Source: Hippasteria phrygiana (Eukaryota > Echinodermata > Asteroidea > Valvatida > Goniasteridae). Taken from it: DNA of 64,000 nucleotides. Shown in pieces: positions 1-15,200 of this stretch. A program made the position numbers and the translations under genes. The stretch lies in the NCBI GenBank assembly GCA_037893225.1, contig JAZGUH010000090.1, positions 124,001-188,000 on the forward strand. The letters run 5' to 3'. Positions within the stretch are counted from its first letter, which is position 1; every line of letters begins with the position of its first letter. The notes under the pieces are model-generated. The model ran no database searches, was not told the DNA's origin, and saw nothing but the letters and a program-made list of their open reading frames with translations.

Positions 1-3000
1 GGCCGGGAAGAAAATAAACATTGCGAGGTTTGTATTTTCTCCACAAGTGTTAACTCTAAGAAGCCGCCGATAATTGCAACATGTAGCGCCAGATCTAAGC
101 TATCCATACATGTCAAAATTACTGAATTTGGTTGATATTTCATGCAATTATGAATGAGTAAAGCAAGTCCATACCCCAGGGAATTTGACAGGCATGGAGC
201 AATACATAAAAGGTAATCTGCACACAGATGGTGGCCGGGAAGAAAATAAACATTGCGAGGTTTGAATTTTCTCCACACGTGTTAACTCTAAGAAGCCGCC
301 GATAATTGCAACATGTAGCGCCAGATCTAAGCTATCCATACATGTCAAAATTACTGAATTTGGTTGATATTTCATGCAATTATGAATGAGTAAAGCAAGT
401 CCATACCCCAGGGAATTTGACATACATGGAGCAATAAATAGACGGTAACATGTACACAGATGTTGGCCGGAAAGAAAATAAACATTGCGAGGTTTGAATT
501 TTCTCCACACGTGTTAACTCTAAGAAGCCGCCGATAATTGCAACATGTAGCGCCAGATCTAAGCTATCCATACATGTCAAAATTACTGAATTTGGTTGAT
601 ATTTCATGCAATTATGAATGAGTAAAGCAAGTCATACCCCAGGGAATTTGACAGGCATGGAGCAATAAATAGAAGGTAATATGCACACAGATGTTGGCCG
701 GAAAGAAAATACACATTGCGAGGTTTGAATTTTCTCCACACGTTTTAACTCTAAGAAGCCGCCGATAATTGCAACATGTAGCGCCAGATCTAAGCTATCC
801 ATACATGTCAAAATTACTGAATTTGGTTGATATTTCATGCAATTATGAATGAGTAAAGCAAGTCATACCCCAGGGAATTTGACAGGCATGGAGCAATAAA
901 TAGAAGGTAATATGCACACAGATGTTGGCCGGAAAGAAAATACACATTGCGAGGTTTGAATTTTCTCCACACGTTTTAACTCTAAGAAGCCGCCGATAAC
1001 TGCAACATGTAGCGCCAGATCTAAGCTATCCATACATGTCAAAATTACTGAATTTGGTTGATATTTCATGCAATTATGAATGAGTAAAGCAAGTCATACC
1101 CCAGGGAATTTGACAGGCATGGAGCAATAAATAGAAGGTAATATGCACACAGATGTTGGCCGGAAAGAAAATACACATTGCGAGGTTTGAATTTTCTCCA
1201 CAAGTTTTAACTCTAAGAAGCCGCCGATAATTGCAACATGTAGCGCCAGATCTAAGCTATCCATACATGTCAAAATTACTGAATTTGGTTGATATTTCAT
1301 GCAATTATGAATGAGTAAAGCAAGTCCATACCCCAGGGAATTTGACAGGCATGGAGCAATAAATAGAAGGTAATCTGCACACAGATGGTGGCCGGGAAGA
1401 AAATAAACATTGCGAGGTTTGAATTTTCTCCACAAGTGTTAACTCTAAGAAGCCGCCGATAATTGCAACATGTAGCGCCAGATCTAAGCTATCCATACAT
1501 GTCAAAATTACTGAATTTGGTTGATATTTCATGCAATTATGAATGAGTAAAGCAAGTCATACCCTAGGGAATTTGACAGGCATGGAGCAATAAATAAAAG
1601 GTAATCTGCACACAGATGGTGGCCGGGAAGAAAATAAACATTGCGAGGTTTGTATTTTCTCCACAAGTGTTAACTCTAAGAAGCCGCCGATAATTGCAAC
1701 ATGTAGCGCCAGATCTAAGCTATCCATACATGTCAAAATTACTGAATTTGGTTGATATTTCATGCAATTATGAATGAGTAAAGCAAGTCCATACCCCAGG
1801 GAATTTGACAGGCATGGAGCAATACATAAAAGGTAATCTGCACACAGATGGTGGCCGGGAAGAAAATAAACATTGCGAGGTTTGAATTTTCTCCACACGT
1901 GTTAACTCTAAGAAGCCGCCGATAATTGCAACATGTAGCGCCAGATCTAAGCTATCCATACATGTCAAAATTACTGAATTTGGTTGATATTTCATGCAAT
2001 TATGAATGAGTAAAGCAAGTCCATACCCCAGGGAATTTGACATACATGGAGCAATAAATAGACGGTAACATGTACACAGATGTTGGCCGGAAAGAAAATA
2101 AACATTGCGAGGTTTGAATTTTCTCCACACGTGTTAACTCTAAGAAGCCGCCGATAATTGCAACATGTAGCGCCAGATCTAAGCTATCCATACATGTCAA
2201 AATTACTGAATTTGGTTGATATTTCATGCAATTATGAATGAGTAAAGCAAGTCATACCCCAGGGAATTTGACAGGCATGGAGCAATAAATAGAAGGTAAT
2301 ATGCACACAGATGTTGGCCGGAAAGAAAATACACATTGCGAGGTTTGAATTTTCTCCACACGTTTTAACTCTAAGAAGCCGCCGATAATTGCAACATGTA
2401 GCGCCAGATCTAAGCTATCCATACATGTCAAAATTACTGAATTTGGTTGATATTTCATGCAATTATGAATGAGTAAAGCAAGTCATACCCCAGGGAATTT
2501 GACAGGCATGGAGCAATAAATAGAAGGTAATATGCACACAGATGTTGGCCGGAAAGAAAATACACATTGCGAGGTTTGAATTTTCTCCACACGTTTTAAC
2601 TCTAAGAAGCCGCCGATAATTGCAACATGTAGCGCCAGATCTAAGCTATCCATACATGTCAAAATTACTGAATTTGGTTGATATTTCATGCAATTATGAA
2701 TGAGTAAAGCAAGTCATACCCCAGGGAATTTGACAGGCATGGAGCAATAAATAGAAGGTAATATGCACACAGATGTTGGCCGGAAAGAAAATACACATTG
2801 CGAGGTTTGAATTTTCTCCACAAGTTTTAACTCTAAGAAGCCGCCGATAATTGCAACATGTAGCGCCAGATCTAAGCTATCCATACATGTCAAAATTACT
2901 GAATTTGGTTGATATTTCATGCAATTATGAATGAGTAAAGCAAGTCCATACCCCAGGGAATTTGACAGGCATGGAGCAATAAATAGAAGGTAATCTGCAC

Positions 3001-3215
3001 ACAGATGGTGGCCGGGAAGAAAATAAACATTGCGAGGTTTGAATTTTCTCCACAAGTGTTAACTCTAAGAAGCCGCCGATAATTGCAACATGTAGCGCCA
3101 GATCTAAGCTATCCATACATGTCAAAATTACTGAATTTGGTTGATATTTCATGCAATTATGAATGAGTAAAGCAAGTCATACCCTAGGGAATTTGACAGG
3201 CATGGAGCAATAAAT
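1..3215. repeat. Higher-order repeat, 1620-bp (7-monomer) period, two copies
   Basis: The monomer order starting at 1 recurs at 1621, with variant sites in the same order. The match weakens inside the last monomer near 3215. Related blocks starting with the same variant monomer appear again near 4398 and 8794. Confidence 0.75.
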
Positions 3216-6200
3216 AGACGGTAATATGCACACAGATGTTGGCCGGAAAGAAAATAAACTTTGCGAGGTTTGAATTTTCTCCACAAGTGTTAACTCTAAG
3301 AAGCCGCCGATAATTGCAACATGTAGCGCCAGATCTAAGCTATCCATACATGTCAAAATTACTGAATTTGGTTTATATTTCATGCAATTATGAATGAGTA
3401 AAGCAAGTCCATACCCCAGGGAATTTGACAGGCATGGAGCAATAAATAAAAGGTAATCTGCACACAGATGGTGGCCGGGAAGAAAATAAACATTGCGAGG
3501 TTTGAATTTTCTCCACAAGTGTTAACTCTAAGAAGCCGCCGATAATTGCAACATGTAGCGCCAGATCTAAGCTATCCATACATGTCAAAATTACTGTATT
3601 TGGTTTATATTTCATGCAATTATGAATGAGTAAAGCAAGTCATACCCTAGGGAATTTGACAGGCATGGAGCAATAAATAGAAGGTAATATGCACACAGAT
3701 GTTGGCCGGAAAGAAAATAAACATTGCGAGGTTTGAATTTTCTCCACAAGTTTTAACTCTAAGAAGCCGCCGATAATTGCAACATGTAGCGCCAGATCTA
3801 AGCTATCCATACATGTCAAAATTACTGAATTTGGTTGATATTTCATGCAATTATGAATGAGTAAAGCAAGTCATACCCTAGGGAATTTGACAGGCATGGA
3901 TCAATAAATAGAAGGTAATATGCACACAGATGTTGGCCGGAAAGAAAATAAACATTGCGAGGTTTGAATTTTCTCCACAAGTGTTAACTCTAAGAAGCCG
4001 CCGATAATTGCAACATGTAGCGCCAGATCAAAGCTATCCATACATGTCAAAATTACTGTATTTGGTTGATATTTCATGCAATTATGAATGAGTAAAGCAA
4101 GTCATACCCCTGGGAATTTGACAGGCATGGAGCAATAAATAGAAGGTAATATGCACACAGATGTTGGCCGGAAAGAAAATACACATTGCGAGGTTTGAAT
4201 TTTCTCCACAAGTTTTAACTCTAAGAAGCCGCCGATAATTGCAACATGTAGCGCCAGATCTAAGCTATCCATACATGTCAAAATTACTGAATTTGGTTGA
4301 TATTTCATGCAATTATGAATGAGTAAAGCAAGTCCATACCCCAGGGAATTTGACAGGCATGGAGCAATAAATAAAAGGTAATCTGCACACAGATGGTGGC
4401 CGGGAAGAAAATAAACATTGCGAGGTTTGTATTTTCTCCACAAGTGTTAACTCTAAGAAGCCGCCGATAATTGCAACATGTAGCGCCAGATCTAAGCTAT
4501 CCATACATGTCAAAATTACTGAATTTGGTTGATATTTCATGCAATTATGAATGAGTAAAGCAAGTCCATACCCCAGGGAATTTGACAGGCATGGAGCAAT
4601 ACATAAAAGGTAATCTGCACACAGATGGTGGCCGGGAAGAAAATAAACATTGCGAGGTTTGAATTTTCTCCACACGTGTTAACTCTAAGAAGCCGCCGAT
4701 AATTGCAACATGTAGCGCCAGATCTAAGCTATCCATACATGTCAAAATTACTGAATTTGGTTGATATTTCATGCAATTATGAATGAGTAAAGCAAGTCCA
4801 TACCCCAGGGAATTTGACATACATGGAGCAATAAATAGACGGTAACATGTACACAGATGTTGGCCGGAAAGAAAATAAACATTGCGAGGTTTGAATTTTC
4901 TCCACACGTGTTAACTCTAAGAAGCCGCCGATAATTGCAACATGTAGCGCCAGATCTAAGCTATCCATACATGTCAAAATTACTGAATTTGGTTGATATT
5001 TCATGCAATTATGAATGAGTAAAGCAAGTCATACCCCAGGGAATTTGACAGGCATGGAGCAATAAATAGAAGGTAATATGCACACAGATGTTGGCCGGAA
5101 AGAAAATACACATTGCGAGGTTTGAATTTTCTCCACACGTTTTAACTCTAAGAAGCCGCCGATAATTGCAACATGTAGCGCCAGATCTAAGCTATCCATA
5201 CATGTCAAAATTACTGAATTTGGTTGATATTTCATGCAATTATGAATGAGTAAAGCAAGTCATACCCCAGGGAATTTGACAGGCATGGAGCAATAAATAG
5301 AAGGTAATATGCACACAGATGTTGGCCGGAAAGAAAATACACATTGCGAGGTTTGAATTTTCTCCACACGTTTTAACTCTAAGAAGCCGCCGATAATTGC
5401 AACATGTAGCGCCAGATCTAAGCTATCCATACATGTCAAAATTACTGAATTTGGTTGATATTTCATGCAATTATGAATGAGTAAAGCAAGTCATACCCCA
5501 GGGAATTTGACAGGCATGGAGCAATAAATAGAAGGTAATATGCACACAGATGTTGGCCGGAAAGAAAATACACATTGCGAGGTTTGAATTTTCTCCACAA
5601 GTTTTAACTCTAAGAAGCCGCCGATAATTGCAACATGTAGCGCCAGATCTAAGCTATCCATACATGTCAAAATTACTGAATTTGGTTGATATTTCATGCA
5701 ATTATGAATGAGTAAAGCAAGTCCATACCCCAGGGAATTTGACAGGCATGGAGCAATAAATAGAAGGTAATCTGCACACAGATGGTGGCCGGGAAGAAAA
5801 TAAACATTGCGAGGTTTGAATTTTCTCCACAAGTGTTAACTCTAAGAAGCCGCCGATAATTGCAACATGTAGCGCCAGATCTAAGCTATCCATACATGTC
5901 AAAATTACTGTATTTGGTTTATATTTCATGCAATTATGAATGAGTAAAGCAAGTCATACCCTAGGGAATTTGACAGGCATGGAGCAATAAATAGAAGGTA
6001 ATATGCACACAGATGTTGGCCGGAAAGAAAATAAACATTGCGAGGTTTGAATTTTCTCCACAAGTTTTAACTCTAAGAAGCCGCCGATAATTGCAACATG
6101 TAGCGCCAGATCTAAGCTATCCATACATGTCAAAATTACTGAATTTGGTTGATATTTCATGCAATTATGAATGAGTAAAGCAAGTCATACCCTAGGGAAT

Positions 6201-9200
6201 TTGACAGGCATGGATCAATAAATAGAAGGTAATATGCACACAGATGTTGGCCGGAAAGAAAATAAACATTGCGAGGTTTGAATTTTCTCCACAAGTGTTA
6301 ACTCTAAGAAGCCGCCGATAATTGCAACATGTAGCGCCAGATCTAAGCTATCCATACATGTCAAAATTACTGTATTTGGTTGATATTTCATGCAATTATG
6401 AATGAGTAAAGCAAGTCATACCCCTGGGAATTTGACAGGCATGGAGCAATAAATAGAAGGTAATATGCACACAGATGTTGGCCGGAAAGAAAATACACAT
6501 TGCGAGGTTTGAATTTTCTCCACAAGTTTTAACTCTAAGAAGCCGCCGATAATTGCAACATGTAGCGCCAGATCTAAGCTATCCATACATGTCAAAATTA
6601 CTGAATTTGGTTGATATTTCATGCAATTATGAATGAGTAAAGCAAGTCCATACCCCAGGGAATTTGACAGGCATGGAGCAATAAATAAAAGGTAATCTGC
6701 ACACAGATGGTGGCCGGGAAGAAAATAAACATTGCGAGGTTTGTATTTTCTCCACAAGTGTTAACTCTAAGAAGCCGCCGATAATTGCAACATGTAGCGC
6801 CAGATCTAAGCTATCCATACATGTCAAAATTACTGAATTTGGTTGATATTTCATGCAATTATGAATGAGTAAAGCAAGTCATACCCTAGGGAATTTGACA
6901 GGCATGGATCAATAAATAGAAGGTAATATGCACACAGATGTTGGCCGGAAAGAAAATAAACATTGCGAGGTTTGAATTTTCTCCACAAGTGTTAACTCTA
7001 AGAAGCCGCCGATAATTGCAACATGTAGCGCCAGATCTAAGCTATCCATACATGTCAAAATTACTGTATTTGGTTGATATTTCATGCAATTATGAATGAG
7101 TAAAGCAAGTCATACCCCTGGGAATTTGACAGGCATGGAGCAATAAATAGAAGGTAATATGCACACAGATGTTGGCCGGAAAGAAAATACACATTGCGAG
7201 GTTTGAATTTTCTCCACAAGTTTTAACTCTAAGAAGCCGCCGATAATTGCAACATGTAGCGCCAGATCTAAGCTATCCATACATGTCAAAATTACTGAAT
7301 TTGGTTGATATTTCATGCAATTATGAATGAGTAAAGCAAGTCCATACCCCAGGGAATTTGACAGGCATGGAGCAATAAATAAAAGGTAATCTGCACACAG
7401 ATGGTGGCCGGGAAGAAAATAAACATTGCGAGGTTTGTATTTTCTCCACAAGTGTTAACTCTAAGAAGCCGCCGATAATTGCAACATGTAGCGCCAGATC
7501 TAAGCTATCCATACATGTCAAAATTACTGAATTTGGTTGATATTTCATGCAATTATGAATGAGTAAAGCAAGTCATACCCCAGGGAATTTGACAGGCATG
7601 GAGCAATAAATAGAAGGTAATATGCACACAGATGTTGGCCGGAAAGAAAATACACATTGCGAGGTTTGAATTTTCTCCACAAGTTTTAACTCTAAGAAGC
7701 CGCCGATAATTGCAACATGTAGCGCCAGATCTAAGCTATCCATACATGTCAAAATTACTGAATTTGGTTGATATTTCATGCAATTATGAATGAGTAAAGC
7801 AAGTCCATACCCCAGGGAATTTGACAGGCATGGAGCAATAAATAGAAGGTAATCTGCACACAGATGGTGGCCGGGAAGAAAATAAACATTGCGAGGTTTG
7901 AATTTTCTCCACAAGTGTTAACTCTAAGAAGCCGCCGATAATTGCAACATGTAGCGCCAGATCTAAGCTATCCATACATGTCAAAATTACTGTATTTGGT
8001 TTATATTTCATGCAATTATGAATGAGTAAAGCAAGTCATACCCTAGGGAATTTGACAGGCATGGAGCAATAAATAGAAGGTAATATGCACACAGATGTTG
8101 GCCGGAAAGAAAATAAACATTGCGAGGTTTGAATTTTCTCCACAAGTTTTAACTCTAAGAAGCCGCCGATAATTGCAACATGTAGCGCCAGATCTAAGCT
8201 ATCCATACATGTCAAAATTACTGAATTTGGTTGATATTTCATGCAATTATGAATGAGTAAAGCAAGTCATACCCTAGGGAATTTGACAGGCATGGATCAA
8301 TAAATAGAAGGTAATATGCACACAGATGTTGGCCGGAAAGAAAATAAACATTGCGAGGTTTGAATTTTCTCCACAAGTGTTAACTCTAAGAAGCCGCCGA
8401 TAATTGCAACATGTAGCGCCAGATCTAAGCTATCCATACATGTCAAAATTACTGTATTTGGTTGATATTTCATGCAATTATGAATGAGTAAAGCAAGTCA
8501 TACCCCTGGGAATTTGACAGGCATGGAGCAATAAATAGAAGGTAATATGCACACAGATGTTGGCCGGAAAGAAAATACACATTGCGAGGTTTGAATTTTC
8601 TCCACAAGTTTTAACTCTAAGAAGCCGCCGATAATTGCAACATGTAGCGCCAGATCTAAGCTATCCATACATGTCAAAATTACTGAATTTGGTTGATATT
8701 TCATGCAATTATGAATGAGTAAAGCAAGTCCATACCCCAGGGAATTTGACAGGCATGGAGCAATAAATAAAAGGTAATCTGCACACAGATGGTGGCCGGG
8801 AAGAAAATAAACATTGCGAGGTTTGTATTTTCTCCACAAGTGTTAACTCTAAGAAGCCGCCGATAATTGCAACATGTAGCGCCAGATCTAAGCTATCCAT
8901 ACATGTCAAAATTACTGAATTTGGTTGATATTTCATGCAATTATGAATGAGTAAAGCAAGTCCATACCCCAGGGAATTTGACATGCATGGAGCAATACAT
9001 AAAAGGTAATCTGCACACAGATGGTGGCCGGGAAGAAAATAAACATTGCGAGGTTTGAATTTTCTCCACACGTGTTAACTCTAAGAAGCCGCCGATAATT
9101 GCAACATGTAGCGCCAGATCTAAGCTATCCATACATGTCAAAATTACTGAATTTGGTTGATATTTCATGCAATTATGAATGAGTAAAGCAAGTCCATACC

Positions 9201-12200
9201 CCAGGGAATTTGACATACATGGAGCAATAAATAGACGGTAACATGTACACAGATGTTGGCCGGAAAGAAAATAAACATTGCGAGGTTTGAATTTTCTCCA
9301 CACGTGTTAACTCTAAGAAGCCGCCGATAATTGCAACATGTAGCGCCAGATCTAAGCTATCCATACATGTCAAAATTACTGAATTTGGTTGATATTTCAT
9401 GCAATTATGAATGAGTAAAGCAAGTCATACCCCAGGGAATTTGACAGGCATGGAGCAATAAATAGAAGGTAATATGCACACAGATGTTGGCCGGAAAGAA
9501 AATACACATTGCGAGGTTTGAATTTTCTCCACACGTTTTAACTCTAAGAAGCCGCCGATAATTGCAACATGTAGCGCCAGATCTAAGCTATCCATACATG
9601 TCAAAATTACTGAATTTGGTTGATATTTCATGCAATTATGAATGAGTAAAGCAAGTCATACCCCAGGGAATTTGACAGGCATGGAGCAATAAATAGAAGG
9701 TAATATGCACACAGATGTTGGCCGGAAAGAAAATACACATTGCGAGGTTTGAATTTTCTCCACACGTTTTAACTCTAAGAAGCCGCCGATAATTGCAACA
9801 TGTAGCGCCAGATCTAAGCTATCCATACATGTCAAAATTACTGAATTTGGTTGATATTTCATGCAATTATGAATGAGTAAAGCAAGTCATACCCCAGGGA
9901 ATTTGACAGGCATGGAGCAATAAATAGAAGGTAATATGCACACAGATGTTGGCCGGAAAGAAAATACACATTGCGAGGTTTGAATTTTCTCCACAAGTTT
10001 TAACTCTAAGAAGCCGCCGATAATTGCAACATGTAGCGCCAGATCTAAGCTATCCATACATGTCAAAATTACTGAATTTGGTTGATATTTCATGCAATTA
10101 TGAATGAGTAAAGCAAGTCCATACCCCAGGGAATTTGACAGGCATGGAGCAATAAATAGAAGGTAATCTGCACACAGATGGTGGCCGGGAAGAAAATAAA
10201 CATTGCGAGGTTTGAATTTTCTCCACAAGTGTTAACTCTAAGAAGCCGCCGATAATTGCAACATGTAGCGCCAGATCTAAGCTATCCATACATGTCAAAA
10301 TTACTGAATTTGGTTGATATTTCATGCAATTATGAATGAGTAAAGCAAGTCATACCCTAGGGAATTTGACAGGCATGGAGCAATAAATAGACGGTAATAT
10401 GCACACAGATGTTGGCCGGAAAGAAAATAAACTTTGCGAGGTTTGAATTTTCTCCACAAGTGTTAACTCTAAGAAGCCGCCGATAATTGCAACATGTAGC
10501 GCCAGATCTAAGCTATCCATACATGTCAAAATTACTGAATTTGGTTTATATTTCATGCAATTATGAATGAGTAAAGCAAGTCCATACCCCAGGGAATTTG
10601 ACAGGCATGGAGCAATAAATAAAAGGTAATCTGCACACAGATGGTGGCCGGGAAGAAAATAAACATTGCGAGGTTTGAATTTTCTCCACAAGTGTTAACT
10701 CTAAGAAGCCGCCGATAATTGCAACATGTAGCGCCAGATCTAAGCTATCCATACATCTCAAAATTACTGAATTTGGTTGATATTTCATGCAATTATGAAT
10801 GAGTAAAGCAAGTCCATACCCCAGGGAATTTGACATGCATGGAGCAATAAATAGACGGTAACATGTACACAGATGTTGGCCGGAAAGAAAATAAACATTG
10901 CGAGGTTTGAATTTTCTCCACAAGTTTTAACCCTAGGAAGCCGCCGATGATTGCAACATGTAGCGCCAGATCTAAGCTATCCATACATGTCAAAATTACT
11001 GTATTTGGTTGATATTTCATGCAATTATGAATGAGTAGAGCAAGTCCATACCCCAGGGAATTTGACAGGCATGGAGCAATAAATAGAAGGTAATATGCAC
11101 ACAGATGGTGGCCGGGAAGAAAATAAACATTGCGAGGTTTGTATTTTCTCCACAAGTGTTAACTCTAAGAAGCCGCCGATAATTGCAACATGTAGCGCCA
11201 GATCTAAGCTATCCATACATGTCAAAATTACTGAATTTGGTTGATATTTCATGCAATTATGAATGAGTAAAGCAAGTCCATACCCCAGGGAATTTGACAG
11301 GCATGGAGCAATACATAAAAGGTAATCTGCACACAGATGGTGGCCGGGAAGAAAATAAACATTGCGAGGTTTGAATTTTCTCCACACGTGTTAACTCTAA
11401 GAAGCCGCCGATAATTGCAACATGTAGCGCCAGATCTAAGCTATCCATACATGTCAAAATTACTGAATTTGGTTGATATTTCATGCAATTATGAATGAGT
11501 AAAGCAAGTCATACCCCAGGGAATTTGACAGGCATGGAGCAATAAATAGAAGGTAATATGCACACAGATGTTGGCCGGAAAGAAAATACACATTGCGAGG
11601 TTTGAATTTTCTCCACACGTTTTAACTCTAAGAAGCCGCCGATAATTGCAACATGTAGCGCCAGATCTAAGCTATCCATACATGTCAAAATTACTGAATT
11701 TGGTTGATATTTCATGCAATTATGAATGAGTAAAGCAAGTCATACCCCAGGGAATTTGACAGGCATGGAGCAATAAATAGAAGGTAATATGCACACAGAT
11801 GTTGGCCGGAAAGAAAATACACATTGCGAGGTTTGAATTTTCTCCACACGTTTTAACTCTAAGAAGCCGCCGATAATTGCAACATGTAGCGCCAGATCTA
11901 AGCTATCCATACATGTCAAAATTACTGAATTTGGTTGATATTTCATGCAATTATGAATGAGTAAAGCAAGTCATACCCCAGGGAATTTGACAGGCATGGA
12001 GCAATAAATAGAAGGTAATATGCACACAGATGTTGGCCGGAAAGAAAATACACATTGCGAGGTTTGAATTTTCTCCACACGTTTTAACTCTAAGAAGCCG
12101 CCGATAATTGCAACATGTAGCGCCAGATCTAAGCTATCCATACATGTCAAAATTACTGAATTTGGTTGATATTTCATGCAATTATGAATGAGTAAAGCAA

Positions 12201-15200
12201 GTCATACCCCAGGGAATTTGACAGGCATGGAGCAATACATAGAAGGTAATATGCACACAGATGTTGGCCGGAAAGAAAATACACATTGCGAGGTTTGAAT
12301 TTTCTCCACAAGTTTTAACTCTAAGAAGCCGCCGATAATTGCAACATGTAGCGCCAGATCTAAGCTATCCATACATGTCAAAATTACTGAATTTGGTTGA
12401 TATTTCATGCAATTATGAATGAGTAAAGCAAGTCCATACCCCAGGGAATTTGACAGGCATGGAGCAATAAATAGAAGGTAATCTGCACACAGATGGTGGC
12501 CGGGAAGAAAATAAACATTGCGAGGTTTGAATTTTCTCCACAAGTGTTAACTCTAAGAAGCCGCCGATAATTGCAACATGTAGCGCCAGATCTAAGCTAT
12601 CCATACATGTCAAAATTACTGAATTTGGTTGATATTTCATGCAATTATGAATGAGTAAAGCAAGTCATACCCTAGGGAATTTGACAGGCATGGAGCAATA
12701 AATAGACGGTAATATGCACACAGATGTTGGCCGGAAAGAAAATAAACTTTGCGAGGTTTGAATTTTCTCCACAAGTGTTAACTCTAAGAAGCCGCCGATA
12801 ATTGCAACATGTAGCGCCAGATCTAAGCTATCCATACATGTCAAAATTACTGAATTTGGTTGATATTTCATGCAATTATGAATGAGTAAAGCAAGTCATA
12901 CCCTAGGGAATTTGACAGGCATGGAGCAATAAATAGACGGTAATATGCACACAGATGTTGGCCGGAAAGAAAATAAACTTTGCGAGGTTTGAATTTTCTC
13001 CACAAGTGTTAACTCTAAGAAGCCGCCGATAATTGCAACATGTAGCGCCAGATCTAAGCTATCCATACATGTCAAAATTACTGAATTTGGTTTATATTTC
13101 ATGCAATTATGAATGAGTAAAGCAAGTCCATACCCCAGGGAATTTGACAGGCATGGAGCAATAAATAAAAGGTAATCTGCACACAGATGGTGGCCGGGAA
13201 GAAAATAAACATTGCGAGGTTTGAATTTTCTCCACAAGTGTTAACTCTAAGAAGCCGCCGATAATTGCAACATGTAGCGCCAGATCTAAGCTATCCATAC
13301 ATCTCAAAATTACTGAATTTGGTTGATATTTCATGCAATTATGAATGAGTAAAGCAAGTCCATACCCCAGGGAATTTGACATGCATGGAGCAATAAATAG
13401 ACGGTAACATGTACACAGATGTTGGCCGGAAAGAAAATAAACATTGCGAGGTTTGAATATTCTCCACAAGTTTTAACTCTAGGAAGCCGCCGATGATTGC
13501 AACATGTAGCGCCAGATCTAAGCTATCCATACATGTCAAAATTAGTGTATTTGGTTGATATTTCATGCAATTATGAATGAGTAGAGCAAGTCCATACCCC
13601 AGGGAATTTGACAGGCATGGAGCAATAAATAGAAGGTAATATGCACACAGATGTTGGCCGGAAAGAAAATACACATTGCGAGGTTTGAATTTTCTCCACA
13701 AGTTTTAACTCTAAGAAGCCGCCGATAATTGCAACATGTAGCGCCAGATCTAAGCTATCCATACATTTCAAAATTACTGAATTTGGTTGATATTTCATGC
13801 AATTTATGAATGAGTAAAGCAAGTCATACCCTAGGGAATTTGACAGGCATGGAGCAATAAATAGACGGTAATATGCACACAGATGTTGGCCGGAAAGAAA
13901 ATAAACTTTGCGAGGTTTTAATTTTCTCCACAAGTGTTAACTCTAAGAAGCCGCCGATAATTGCAACATGTAGCGCCAGATCTAAGCTATCCATACATTT
14001 CAAAATTACTGAATTTGGTTGATATTTCATGCAATTTATGAATGAGTAAAGCAAGTCATACCCTAGGGAATTTGACAGGCATGGAGCAATAAATAGACGG
14101 TAATATGCACACAGATGTTGGCCGGAAAGAAAATAAACTTTGCGAGGTTTTAATTTTCTCCACAAGTGTTAACTCTAAGAAGCCGCCGATAATTGCAACA
14201 TGTAGCGCCAGATCTAAGCTATCCATACATGTCAAAATTACTGAATTTGGTTTATATTTCATGCAATTATGAATGAGTAAAGCAAGTCATACCCTAGGGA
14301 ATTTGACAGGCATGGAACAATAAATAGAAGGTAATATGCACACAGATGTTGGCCGGAAAGAAAATAAACATTGCGAGGTTTGAATTTTCTCCACAAGTGT
14401 TAACTCTAAGAAGCCGCCGATAATTGCAACATGTAGCGCCAGATCTAAGCTATCCATACATGTCAAAATTACTGTATTTGGTTGATATTTAATGCAATTA
14501 TGAATGAGTAGAGCAAGTCCATACCCCAGGGAATTTGACAGGCATGGAGCAATAAATAGAAGGTAATATGCACATAGATGTTGGCCGGAAAGAAAATAAA
14601 CATTGCGAGGTTTGAATTTTCTCCACAAGTTTTAACTCTAAGAAGCCGCCGATGATTGCAACATGTAGCGCCAGATCTAAGCTATCCATACATGTCAAAA
14701 TTACTGTATTTGGTTTATATTTCATGCAATTATGAATGAGTAAAGCAAGTCATACCCTAGGGAATTTGACAGGCATGGAGCAATAAATAGAAGGTAATAT
14801 GCACACAGATGTTGGCCGGAAAGAAAATAAACATTGCGAGGTTTGAATTTTCTCCACAAGTTTTAACTCTAAGAAGCCGCCGATAATTGCAACATGTAGC
14901 GCCAGATCTAAGCTATCCATACATGTCAAAATTACTGAATTTGGTTGATATTTCATGCAATTATGAATGAGTAAAGCAAGTCATACCCTAGGGAATTTGA
15001 CAGGCATGGATCAATAAATAGAAGGTAATATGCACACAGATGTTGGCCGGAAAGAAAATAAACATTGCGAGGTTTGAATTTTCTCCACAAGTGTTAACTC
15101 TAAGAAGCCGCCGATAATTGCAACATGTAGCGCCAGATCTAAGCTATCCATACATGTCAAAATTACTGAATTTGGTTTATATTTCATGCAATTATGAATG